From the NCBI GenBank assembly GCA_017613815.1, contig JAGADB010000011.1:1-8520 (forward strand): a stretch of 8,520 bases of DNA. The letters are read 5' to 3'. Shown piece after piece: positions 1 to 7,223 of this stretch. Numbering within the stretch: the stretch's first letter is position 1; every line of letters begins with the position of its first letter. A program made the translations under genes and the position numbers. Under the pieces are notes generated by a model. It was not told the DNA's origin and ran no database searches. It saw nothing but the letters and a program-made list of their open reading frames with translations. The DNA is from Clostridia bacterium (GTDB taxonomy: Bacteria; Bacillota; Clostridia; Oscillospirales; CAG-382).

Positions 1-232
1 CGGAAGCGCGTTCAAGCGCCCCGAAGGATATTTTGCGGGCAAACTCATAGAGGACTGCGGACTTAAAGGCGTCTCCGTCGGCGGAGCACAAGTTTCGGAA
101 AAGCACGCGGGATTTATAATCAACAAGGGCGGCGCCACCACAAAAGACGTAAAGGAACTCATAGAACTCATACAAAAAGAGGTAAAGGAAAAATTCGGGG
201 TAGAACTGATTCCCGAAATAAGAATTTTGTAA
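1..232 (+). CDS. murB: UDP-N-acetylmuramate dehydrogenase MurB, C-terminal fragment
   Basis: This is the last 76 codons of MurB; the gene starts upstream of the window, and the reading frame begins at base 2. MurB is the cytoplasmic FAD enzyme that uses NADPH to reduce UDP-GlcNAc-enolpyruvate to UDP-MurNAc in peptidoglycan precursor synthesis. The fragment opens with GSAFKRP, the family motif holding the catalytic serine that protonates the enolpyruvyl group. It continues with the C-terminal domain pattern AGKLIEDCGLKG, VGGAQVS, HAGFIIN and ends with PEIRIL, whose glutamate matches the conserved C-terminal catalytic Glu. These motifs are seen directly; the mechanism is family knowledge. The stop lies 13 bases before the next start, so it is almost certainly cotranscribed with whiA. 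Subtype cannot be judged because the N-terminal two thirds are missing. Confidence 0.95.
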   Translation, partial: GSAFKRPEGYFAGKLIEDCGLKGVSVGGAQVSEKHAGFIINKGGATTKDVKELIELIQKEVKEKFGVELIPEIRIL

Positions 233-245
233 GACGGAAAAGAAT

Positions 246-977
246 ATGGAAGAAAAGAAAAAGACCTTCAACGTTCGGGTAAAAGAGCAGTTAAAGAGCG
301 CAAAAATCGACAAAAGCTGCTGCAAAAAGGCGTTTGAATACGGAAAAACGGTTTTCGGGAAAGACGATTTTATTTTTCTTGACAAGGACAACATAAAGTG
401 CCCGAGTTGCGTGCAGACGTTCCTTCGCGGCGTTTTTCTGTCAAACGGCAACGTAAATTCCCCCGATAAAGGACATCATCTCGAAATAGACTTAAAAACG
501 AGAGTCGAGGCGGACGAGCTTTCGGCTTTTCTTGCCGAAAACGGCTTTGACGTAAAGACCTCGAAAAGACGGAACAAAAGTATCGTCTATTTCAAGGACG
601 GGGACACGATTTTCGGCTTTCTTAGCTTCATCGGCGCGCAGAAAAGCGCGTTCGAGTTTTTAGAGACGATAATCGAAATGCAGGTGCGCAACGACTGCAA
701 CAGAAAGAGCAATTTCGACACCGCGAACATAAAAAAGTCCACGAACGCGGGCGTAAAGCACGTAAAGGCGATAAAATACCTTTTAGAACACAAGATTATC
801 GACAATATGTCGGACAAGCTGAGATACACGGCGGTGTTAAAGCTCGAAAACCCGTCGCTTACGCTGTCCGAGCTTGCCGAAATACATGACCCGCCGATTA
901 CGAAATCATGCGTAAACCACAGACTTGAAAAAATAGTGGAAAAATACGAAAATTCAGTCGCAAAAAAGGGAAAATAA
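246..977 (+). CDS. whiA: WhiA-family DNA-binding regulator, shortened N-terminal half
   Basis: This 243-residue protein matches WhiA, a DNA-binding protein of Gram-positive bacteria linked to sporulation in actinomycetes and to cell division and chromosome segregation in Bacillus. Family hallmarks visible are KSCCKKAF (23-30), FLRGVFLSNGNV (59-70), HHLEI (77-81), IVYFKDGDTI (113-122), FIGAQ (128-132), RNDCNR..NFDTANIKKS (148-165) and the C-terminal helix-turn-helix region with LENPSLTLSEL (200-210), PPITKS (216-221) and NHRLEKI (224-230). WhiA is usually about 310-320 residues, with two LAGLIDADG-like halves before the HTH. Here the conserved CC motif is followed after only about 30 residues by the FLRG motif, so roughly 75 residues of the first half are absent while the second half and HTH remain. 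The ribosome binding site is weak (GGA at 237-239). It lies between murB and dnaE in one apparent transcription unit. Confidence 0.88.
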   Translation: MEEKKKTFNVRVKEQLKSAKIDKSCCKKAFEYGKTVFGKDDFIFLDKDNIKCPSCVQTFLRGVFLSNGNVNSPDKGHHLEIDLKTRVEADELSAFLAENGFDVKTSKRRNKSIVYFKDGDTIFGFLSFIGAQKSAFEFLETIIEMQVRNDCNRKSNFDTANIKKSTNAGVKHVKAIKYLLEHKIIDNMSDKLRYTAVLKLENPSLTLSELAEIHDPPITKSCVNHRLEKIVEKYENSVAKKGK

Positions 978-1000
978 GAGTTATTTACAAATAAAAGAAC

Positions 1001-1016
1001 GGAGGTGAAACGGATG
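1001..1016 (+). promoter_or_regulatory. dnaE ribosome binding site that decides the start
   Basis: A strong GGAGG at 1001-1005 stands 8 bases before ATG at 1014. A GTG at 1005-1007 is in the same frame and would add three residues (MKR), but its first base is the last G of this Shine-Dalgarno sequence, so it cannot use it and has no other good site upstream. ATG 1014 is therefore chosen. Confidence 0.85.
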
Positions 1017-4000
1017 GCAGACCAAAACAAAAAAAGAGATTTTGTCCACCTGCATTTGCACAGCGAGTATAGTTTACTTGACGGCGCGTGCAGAATTTCG
1101 GACATTCCGCAGGCGGTAAAGAATGCAAATCAGTCGGCGGTCGCGGTAACCGACCACGGCGTAATGTACGGCGCGGTCTCGTTTTATAAGCAGTGCAAGG
1201 AAGCCGGCATAAAGCCGATAATCGGCTGCGAAATCTACGTCGCCCCCGCTTCACGCTTCAGTAAAAATAAAGAGAGCGACGCCGACTATTCGCACCTCGT
1301 GCTTCTCTGCAAAAACGAGACGGGATATAAAAATCTCGTAAAAATCGTGTCGAGGGCGTATACCGAGGGCTTCTACTCAAAGCCGAGGGCGGATTTAGAC
1401 CTTATCCGCGAGCATTCCGACGGACTTATTGCGCTTTCGGCGTGCCTTTCGGGGTATATTCCCAAGCAGATTTTAAGAAATAATCCGAAGGAAGCGGAAA
1501 ATTACGCAAAAACCCTCGAAGAAATTTTCGGAAAAGGCAATTTCTATTTGGAGCTCCAGAATCACGGGCTCGACGAGCAGAAAACCGTAAACGAGGAAAT
1601 AATTAACATATCGAAAAAACTCGGCATTCCGCCCGTTGCGACAAACGACGTGCACTACCTCAAAAAAGAGGACGCCGAGCTGCAGACGATACTTATGTGC
1701 ATACAGATGAACAAAACGCTTTCCGAAAAAAGCGACGTCGCGTTCGCAACCGACGAGTTCTATCTCAAAAGCACCGACGAAATGTACGAACTGTTCTCAG
1801 ATATTCCCGAAGCGCTTGAAAACACCGTCAAAATTGCGGAAATGTGTAATTTTGAATTCAGTTTTGACAAAATTATGATTCCCGCCTTTCACGCGCCGAA
1901 CGGTCTTACGCCTAAGGAATACTTGAAAAAACTCTGCGACGAGGGCAAAGAGAGGCGCTTTGCGCAGATAGCCGAAAGCGGAAGCTTCCTTGATAAAAGG
2001 GTGTATGAGGACCGGCTTGCATACGAGCTTGAAATAATCGACCGTATGGGATACGACGAGTATTTTCTCATAGTAAACGACTTCATCTCATACGCAAAAT
2101 CGAAAAAAATCCCCGTAGGACCGGGCAGGGGCTCGGGCGCGGGCAGTCTTTCCGCATATTTTCTCGGAATAACCGACGTTGACCCGATAAAATACGACCT
2201 TCTTTTTGAGAGATTTCTAAATCCCGAAAGGGTGAGCATGCCCGACTTCGACGTCGATTTCTGCTACGAGAGGCGCTCGGAAGTCAAGGAATACCTCGCC
2301 GAAAAATACGGCAGGGACTGCGTTTCGGAAATAGTAACCTTCGGAACCATGGCGGCAAGGGCGGCGGTCCGCGACGTAGGCAGGGTTATGAATATAAACT
2401 ACGCCGACGTCGACAGCGTTGCGAAAAATATCCCGATGAAGCTCGGAATTACGATAGACAAGGCGCTTGAAGAAAACAAGGAGCTTGCCGAAATATACAA
2501 AAGCGCGCCTACGCTGAAAGCCATGATAGATTACGCCAAAAAGCTTGAGGGCATGCCGAGGCACGCCTCTGTGCACGCGGCGGGCGTCGTTATCATGGAC
2601 AAGCCGATAGACGAATACGTGCCGCTCGCGGTAAACAGGGACACCGTCGTTACGCAGTACACCATGAACGACGTCGCCGACATAGGTCTTTTGAAAATAG
2701 ACCTGCTCGGAATAAGGTACCTTACCGTAATATCCGATACCCAGAGGGAAATTCGGAAAAAAGAGCCGGATTTCGATATAGAAAAGGTAAATTTAAACGA
2801 CGAAAAGACCTATAAGCTTTTGTCTTCGGGAAAGACCGACGGCGTGTTCCAGCTCGAATCGGCGGGCATGAAAAAGCTTCTTATAAATATGAAGCCGGAA
2901 AACGTAGAAGACGTAACGGCGGCAATCTCGCTTTTCCGTCCCGGACCGATGGACAGCATCCCGAAATACCTCGAAAACAGAAAAAATCCCGAAAAAATAA
3001 AGTACGACGTTCCCGAACTCGAAAAAATACTGTCGGTAACCAACGGCTGCATCGTGTATCAGGAGCAGGTTATGCAGATTTTCAGGCGGCTTGCGGGCTA
3101 CTCCTACGGCAGAGCCGACATAGTAAGGCGCGCCATGAGCAAGAAAAAGACAAAGGTCATGCAAGAGGAGCGGAAGTACTTTATCGACGGCAAAAAGGAC
3201 GAAAACGGAAACGTCGAATGTATAGGCGCCGTAAATAACGGCGTGAAAAGGGAAATCGCCGAAAAGCTCTACGACGAGATGAGCGACTTTGCAAAATACG
3301 CGTTCAATAAGTCCCACGCGGCGTGCTACGCCTTCGTCGCTTTCAGGACTGCCTACCTCAAGGCGCACTACCCGAAAGAATATATGTGTGCGCTCATAAC
3401 CAGCGTTCACGAAAACGCGTCAAAGGTCGCGCAGTATATAAACGACTGCAAGAGTATGGGAATAAAGGTGCTTCCGCCCGACGTAAACAAGAGCGGAATG
3501 AATTTTACGTGCGAAGAAAACGAAAATGCGATACGCTTCGGACTTCTCGGCATAAAGGGCGTCGGAAGAAACTTCGTTTCCTCGCTCACAAAGGAGCGCG
3601 AAAACGGAAAATTCACGTCTCTTGAAGACATGCTCACAAGACTTCCGCAGGGCGAAATAAACAAGCACCTGCTCGAAAGCCTGATCTTAAGCGGCGCGCT
3701 CGACTGCTTCGGACAGACGAGAAGGTCGCTGCTCGCGGTGCACGAGAGGGCGCTTGAAATCGTCGCAAAGCGCAACCGCGCAAATGTTTCGGGACAGTAC
3801 AATATGTTTTCGTCTCCCGTTTCGGGCGGCGAAAAGGCGTTTTCCTCGATGAATATAGAATATCCCGACCTCCCCGAATTCGGCATATCCGAAAAGCTCG
3901 GTCTTGAAAAGGAAGTGGCCGGAATATACCTTTCGGGACACCCGCTTGAAGAATATTCCGCACTCGGAACAAAAATCGGCGCGGTAACCAGCGCCGACAT

Positions 4001-4691
4001 ATACGAGTCGGCAAACAACGCCTATGCGCCGGGGCTGCTTAAAGAAAAGCAGAAAATCAATATGCTCGGCGTGGTAAAGAGCAAAAAGGTAACGACCTCG
4101 AAGGCGGGAAAGAACATGGCGTTCGTCGTGCTTGAAGACGAGTACGGCGAAACGGAAGCGATAGTCTTCCCGAAGGTGTACGATCAGGTGAGCGCATATC
4201 TCAACAAATCGAGCGTCGTGTGCGCGACGGGCGAGCTTTCGTTCAAGGACACGTCGGACGAGGACGAAAACGGCGAGATAATCCGCGAGGGCAAAATTCT
4301 CGTTTCCGAAATAACGCCCGTCGAATATCTTAAAGCCGAAAACGGAAAAAACGGCGGAAATACCGAAAAACCCGAAACGGTAACCCTTTCTTTTTCCAAA
4401 AAGAGCGCAAAAAGCGGATATGACGAAGCTCCGCCCGAAGAATTCGACAAGACCTTATGCCTTTATATGCGCGTTCCCGACGAAAACAGCCCGGAATTCG
4501 AGAGGGTAAAGGCGCTGCTTTCGATTTTCGACTTCGGAAAAACCCCGGCGTTCGTCAATTTCGCGTCGACCGGCAAAACCTTGAAGTTTTCAAAGGGCGT
4601 CTCCTATTCCGACGAACTCCATATCTCGCTTGCAAAAATTCTCGGAGACGAAAACGTGAAAACCGCGTATAAAAAAATAAATAATGCATAA
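1014..4691 (+). CDS. dnaE: DNA polymerase III alpha subunit DnaE
   Basis: This 1225-residue protein is a C-family replicative DNA polymerase, which extends primers at the fork in the cytoplasm; in Firmicutes it works beside PolC. Domains in order: PHP domain (about 10-280), polymerase palm with GPGRGSGAGS (369-378), PDFDVDF (410-416, catalytic D413 and D415) and the third aspartate D563 in LLKIDLLG, then fingers and beta-binding region, a helix-hairpin-helix LGIKGVG (845-851), an OB-fold (about 1016-1100) and a short C-terminal domain after a low-complexity linker. It lacks an inserted DEDD exonuclease and is N-terminally PHP-type, so it is DnaE and not PolC. All nine expected PHP metal ligands appear present: H14, H16, D23, H48, E73, H94, C144, D212, H214. 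The gene follows whiA by 36 bases with no promoter seen between, so it is probably cotranscribed. No obvious terminator follows it. Confidence 0.96.
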   Translation: MADQNKKRDFVHLHLHSEYSLLDGACRISDIPQAVKNANQSAVAVTDHGVMYGAVSFYKQCKEAGIKPIIGCEIYVAPASRFSKNKESDADYSHLVLLCKNETGYKNLVKIVSRAYTEGFYSKPRADLDLIREHSDGLIALSACLSGYIPKQILRNNPKEAENYAKTLEEIFGKGNFYLELQNHGLDEQKTVNEEIINISKKLGIPPVATNDVHYLKKEDAELQTILMCIQMNKTLSEKSDVAFATDEFYLKSTDEMYELFSDIPEALENTVKIAEMCNFEFSFDKIMIPAFHAPNGLTPKEYLKKLCDEGKERRFAQIAESGSFLDKRVYEDRLAYELEIIDRMGYDEYFLIVNDFISYAKSKKIPVGPGRGSGAGSLSAYFLGITDVDPIKYDLLFERFLNPERVSMPDFDVDFCYERRSEVKEYLAEKYGRDCVSEIVTFGTMAARAAVRDVGRVMNINYADVDSVAKNIPMKLGITIDKALEENKELAEIYKSAPTLKAMIDYAKKLEGMPRHASVHAAGVVIMDKPIDEYVPLAVNRDTVVTQYTMNDVADIGLLKIDLLGIRYLTVISDTQREIRKKEPDFDIEKVNLNDEKTYKLLSSGKTDGVFQLESAGMKKLLINMKPENVEDVTAAISLFRPGPMDSIPKYLENRKNPEKIKYDVPELEKILSVTNGCIVYQEQVMQIFRRLAGYSYGRADIVRRAMSKKKTKVMQEERKYFIDGKKDENGNVECIGAVNNGVKREIAEKLYDEMSDFAKYAFNKSHAACYAFVAFRTAYLKAHYPKEYMCALITSVHENASKVAQYINDCKSMGIKVLPPDVNKSGMNFTCEENENAIRFGLLGIKGVGRNFVSSLTKERENGKFTSLEDMLTRLPQGEINKHLLESLILSGALDCFGQTRRSLLAVHERALEIVAKRNRANVSGQYNMFSSPVSGGEKAFSSMNIEYPDLPEFGISEKLGLEKEVAGIYLSGHPLEEYSALGTKIGAVTSADIYESANNAYAPGLLKEKQKINMLGVVKSKKVTTSKAGKNMAFVVLEDEYGETEAIVFPKVYDQVSAYLNKSSVVCATGELSFKDTSDEDENGEIIREGKILVSEITPVEYLKAENGKNGGNTEKPETVTLSFSKKSAKSGYDEAPPEEFDKTLCLYMRVPDENSPEFERVKALLSIFDFGKTPAFVNFASTGKTLKFSKGVSYSDELHISLAKILGDENVKTAYKKINNA

Positions 4692-4696
4692 AAGTC

Positions 4697-4747
4697 TGTT
4701 TTATACAATAAAAATGCATAAAATAGCAAATTAATCCGTATAAAACA
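4697..4747. repeat. 10-base inverted repeat between dnaE and the transporter operon
   Basis: TGTTTTATAC at 4697-4706 is the exact reverse complement of GTATAAAACA at 4738-4747, with 31 bases between. It lies just after the dnaE stop and ends about 30 bases before the -35 box of the next operon. It has no following T-run on the + strand, so it is a poor intrinsic terminator; it could be an operator or a chance match in AT-rich DNA. A direct repeat ATGCATAAAA (4684-4693 and 4714-4723) overlaps it. Confidence 0.3.
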
Positions 4748-4778
4748 AAAAATATTCTTAAAAAATGCAAAAAAACTA

Positions 4779-4807
4779 TTGACAAAACGAAAAAACGGTG
4801 GTAGAAT
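4779..4807 (+). promoter_or_regulatory. Sigma-A type promoter of the amino acid transporter operon
   Basis: A perfect -35 box TTGACA (4779-4784) is followed, after a 17-base spacer, by the -10 box TAGAAT (4802-4807, one mismatch to TATAAT). TG at 4799-4800 gives an extended -10. An A-rich stretch precedes the -35 box and could act as an UP element. Transcription should start near 4814, giving a leader of only about 34 bases, too short for a riboswitch or T-box. The leader ends with a strong GGAGG (4834-4838) 9 bases before ATG 4848. Confidence 0.85.
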
Positions 4808-4847
4808 ATACCACGTTAAAGCAAAAATAATTTGGAGGTAACAAAAA

Positions 4848-5726
4848 ATGAAAAAGTTTTTAGCAGTATTGCTTGCGGTACTTATGGTATTCGCAGTATG
4901 TTCATGTGAAAAGAAAGTTGAAGAACAGCAGTCCGAAAACGAAGAAACCGAAGCGGTTGCAGACAATCCGGAAGAAACAGCGGAAGAAGCGGACGCCGGT
5001 GAAGATGCAGGCGAAGACGCAGGCGAGGACGCAGGTGAAGACGCGGGCGAAACCGAAAGCACGACCATCACGATGGCTACCAACGCTTACTTCAAGCCCT
5101 ACGAATATTACGAAGGCGACAAGATAGTGGGCATCGACGCTGAAATCGCTGAAGAAATCGCAAAGAAACTCGGCAAAGAGCTCGTTATCGAAGATATGGA
5201 ATTCAGCACTATAATCACTGCGGTTCAGGAAGGTTCCGTTGATTTCGGTATGGCCGGCATGACGGTAACCGAAGAGAGAAAAGAAAGCGTTGACTTCTCG
5301 TCAAGCTACGCAAACGGCGTTCAGTCGATAATCGTAAAGGAAGATTCCCCCATTACGAGCGTTGACGACCTCTATGCGGACGGCGCTTCCTTCAAGGTAG
5401 GCGTACAGCTCGGCACGACGGGCGACATCTACTCGACGGACGATTTCGGCGAAGACAACGTTATTCAGTATTCAAAGGGCAACGAGGCGGTTCTCGCGCT
5501 CGTAGGCGGCTCGGTTGACTGCGTAATCATCGACGACGAACCCGCAAAGGCGCTCGTAGCCGAAAACGAAGGCCTCAAGATTCTTGACACCTCGTATGCG
5601 GACGAAGACTATGCAATCTGCGTTGCAAAGGGCAACGGCGAACTCCTTGCAGACATCAACGCCGCAATAGACGAACTCACTCTTGACGGCACGATAGACG
5701 CAATAGTTGCAAAATATATCAAATAA
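4848..5726 (+). CDS. Amino acid ABC transporter substrate-binding lipoprotein
   Basis: This 292-residue protein is the extracellular receptor of a polar amino acid ABC importer (PAAT family, GlnH/HisJ-like fold). Residues 1-19 form a lipoprotein signal peptide: KK, then a hydrophobic core LAVLLAVLMVFAV, ending in CSC. Lipidation is most likely at C20, although C18 is possible. Residues 21-71 are a very acidic tether with five DAGE repeats (49-68). The binding domain runs from about 72 to 292, with GIDAEI (95-100), VDFGMAGMTVTEERK (131-145, where R144 matches the arginine that binds the ligand carboxylate in this family), VQLGTTG (186-192) and IIDDEPA (227-233, acidic residues in the position that usually binds the amino group). 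The gene has its own strong promoter and ribosome binding site and is first in the operon. The amino acid carried cannot be told from the sequence. Confidence 0.93.
   Translation: MKKFLAVLLAVLMVFAVCSCEKKVEEQQSENEETEAVADNPEETAEEADAGEDAGEDAGEDAGEDAGETESTTITMATNAYFKPYEYYEGDKIVGIDAEIAEEIAKKLGKELVIEDMEFSTIITAVQEGSVDFGMAGMTVTEERKESVDFSSSYANGVQSIIVKEDSPITSVDDLYADGASFKVGVQLGTTGDIYSTDDFGEDNVIQYSKGNEAVLALVGGSVDCVIIDDEPAKALVAENEGLKILDTSYADEDYAICVAKGNGELLADINAAIDELTLDGTIDAIVAKYIK
4992..5051 (+). repeat. Five 12-base tandem repeats encoding DAGE
   Basis: Five in-frame 12-base units at 4992, 5004, 5016, 5028 and 5040 each encode Asp-Ala-Gly-Glu. The units differ only at silent third positions (GAT/GAC, GCC/GCA/GCG, GGT/GGC, GAA/GAG). 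They lie in the tether between the lipid anchor and the binding domain of the substrate receptor, so unit gain or loss would change tether length without breaking the frame. Confidence 0.95.
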
Positions 5727-5752
5727 TAAACTTTAATAAAGTACATATTACA

Positions 5753-5782
5753 AAACGGGAATGGTACGAATCATTCCCGTTT
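5753..5782 (+). other. Strong intercistronic hairpin between receptor and permease genes
   Basis: Bases 5753-5765 pair with 5770-5782 around the loop ACGA: 13 pairs, one of them G-T, with a GC-rich centre (ACGGGAATG/CATTCCCGT). It begins 27 bases after the receptor stop and ends 38 bases before the permease start. No real T-run follows (GCAGTATTT), so alone it is more likely an RNA-stabilising or attenuating hairpin than a full terminator. Such a hairpin would explain more receptor than permease, a usual need in binding-protein importers. Confidence 0.8.
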
Positions 5783-5804
5783 GCAGTATTTACGGGAAAT
5801 TTTT
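5774..5804 (+). terminator. Possible alternative terminator-like hairpin overlapping the first
   Basis: The right arm of the preceding hairpin, TTCCCGT (5774-5780), can instead pair with ACGGGAA (5792-5798), leaving an 11-base loop, and this is followed by TTTTT (5800-5804). The two structures exclude each other. The second has only 7 pairs and is clearly weaker, so a partial terminator is the most that can be claimed. The permease Shine-Dalgarno sequence (GGAG, 5807-5810) follows directly. Confidence 0.35.
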
Positions 5805-5819
5805 ACGGAGAAGCGGAAA

Positions 5820-7223
5820 ATGAAGAAAAATAAGACTGTAAACGGCATATTGAAATTTCTTGCCGCTGTGGGTATAATTGCAGCGGTGATTTTTGCCGTC
5901 GTTTTGTTCCAGCTGAAAGGCAGTAAATTCAGCGGAGACATGACTGTCGAAAAAGCGTCTCAGATAGTGAACGAAACGCTTTCCGATTTGCCGGAAACAG
6001 TGTCCGCGGTTGCAAAATTAGTAGAAGAAAACACCGTCGTTACCGTAAATGGCATTACCTACGGCCACGAGAAAAACGTTATCCTCGACTGCTCTTACGA
6101 GACGATAAATATCGGAAAAACCGTTGAAGAAAACGCGCAGAAGTACATAAACAGCGTTTACGCGTTCTACCGCGAAAACAGCGACAGCGGCAAAAAGACC
6201 AACGCGACAAAAATAAAGCTGTTCGTCGCGGGCGAGGTTGAGGAAGACGTCAAAAAGTCTTCATCCGTTTCAGGAAACGTGAAACTCGAAATTTTCGAGG
6301 TCGAAGAGGGAAATTATCAGCTTTATCTCGGCGACGAGGTCGTAAACACCGTATTCGGCGGAATACTTGACGCGCAAAAGACGATTTCCGCAATAGATAC
6401 TGCAAAGTTTAACGGGGAAGAAGTCAATATCCAGAAGCTCAATACCATAAAAACGGGTATAAAAGACTGCTTTACGCTCAAAAATTACAGCAAGGAGCGC
6501 CCCGATACGAGCATTCCGATACTTAAACTCTGGAATACCCTCAAATACGATTTCACGCGCAACTTCATAACCGAAAAGCGCTATATGTATCTCGTTACGG
6601 GACTTCTCACCACGCTTGAAATCACCGCGTGCGCGGTGCTTCTCGGTATCATAATCGGCTTTATCGTGGCTATAATCAGGTGCACCTTCCAGAAGACGGG
6701 AAAACTCAAAATTCTCGACAAAATCTGCCAGGTCTACCTGTCCGTAATGCGTGGCACGCCGGTCATGGTACAGCTTCTTATTATGTATTTCGTAATACTG
6801 CTGCCGATAGGAGTCGAGAAATTTCCCGCGGCGGTACTCTGCTTCGGCCTCAATTCCGGAGCATACGTCGCCGAAATCGTGCGCGGCGGAATTATGTCGA
6901 TAGACGACGGGCAGACGGAAGCCGGACGCAGTCTCGGTTTTAACTATATGCAGACTATGTGGTATATCGTTATCCCGCAGGCGTTCAAGGCGGTGCTGCC
7001 GTCCCTCGCAAACGAGTTCATCGCGCTTCTCAAAGAGTCGTCGGTCGCTTTCTATATAGGCGTTGCCGACCTTACGCTCGGAGGTATAAAAATTCGTTCC
7101 ATTACTTACAGCAACTTTATGCCCCTTATTGCCATAGCAATAATCTATCTCGTGATAGTGCTCGGACTCTCAAAATGCGTATCAATTCTCGAAAGGAGGC
7201 TCCGCAAAGGTGATAACCGTTAA
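5820..7223 (+). CDS. Amino acid ABC transporter permease with large N-terminal extension
   Basis: This 467-residue protein is the membrane channel of the importer (HisM/GlnP family, COG0765 type). The permease core is about 238-467: GLLTTLEITA (261-270) opens the first core helix, RGTP (311-314) and the EAA-type coupling loop TEAGRSLGFN..Q..IPQAFK (366-390) contact the ATPase, and hydrophobic helices continue to about 452. Normal members are about 215-240 residues. Here there are about 235 additional residues: one membrane segment (11-31), then a soluble region (about 32-250) with two cysteines, C91 and C217, which I do not recognise. Core permeases of this family normally start outside the cell, so an added helix would place the extra domain outside. 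ATG 5820 with GGAG at 5807-5810 is preferred over an in-frame TTG at 5781, which lies inside the hairpin. The 3' end overlaps the ATPase gene by 14 bases. Confidence 0.93.
   Translation: MKKNKTVNGILKFLAAVGIIAAVIFAVVLFQLKGSKFSGDMTVEKASQIVNETLSDLPETVSAVAKLVEENTVVTVNGITYGHEKNVILDCSYETINIGKTVEENAQKYINSVYAFYRENSDSGKKTNATKIKLFVAGEVEEDVKKSSSVSGNVKLEIFEVEEGNYQLYLGDEVVNTVFGGILDAQKTISAIDTAKFNGEEVNIQKLNTIKTGIKDCFTLKNYSKERPDTSIPILKLWNTLKYDFTRNFITEKRYMYLVTGLLTTLEITACAVLLGIIIGFIVAIIRCTFQKTGKLKILDKICQVYLSVMRGTPVMVQLLIMYFVILLPIGVEKFPAAVLCFGLNSGAYVAEIVRGGIMSIDDGQTEAGRSLGFNYMQTMWYIVIPQAFKAVLPSLANEFIALLKESSVAFYIGVADLTLGGIKIRSITYSNFMPLIAIAIIYLVIVLGLSKCVSILERRLRKGDNR

Noticed and set aside
2217..4018. Long minus-strand open frames opposite dnaE (for example 2793-3410 and 3407-4018)
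   Set aside because: They lie wholly within a strongly supported polymerase gene, have no recognisable motifs, and reflect its codon bias.
4814..4847. Riboswitch or T-box leader before the transporter operon
   Set aside because: The predicted leader is only about 34 bases, with no room for a structured aptamer.
4604..5083. Minus-strand frame with Ser-Pro-Ala-Ser repeats
   Set aside because: It is the antisense reading of the DAGE repeat and of the promoter region; no ribosome binding site or family match.
5781..5819. Upstream TTG start for the permease
   Set aside because: The TTG lies in the right arm of the strong hairpin and has no Shine-Dalgarno sequence, whereas ATG 5820 has GGAG at a 9-base gap.
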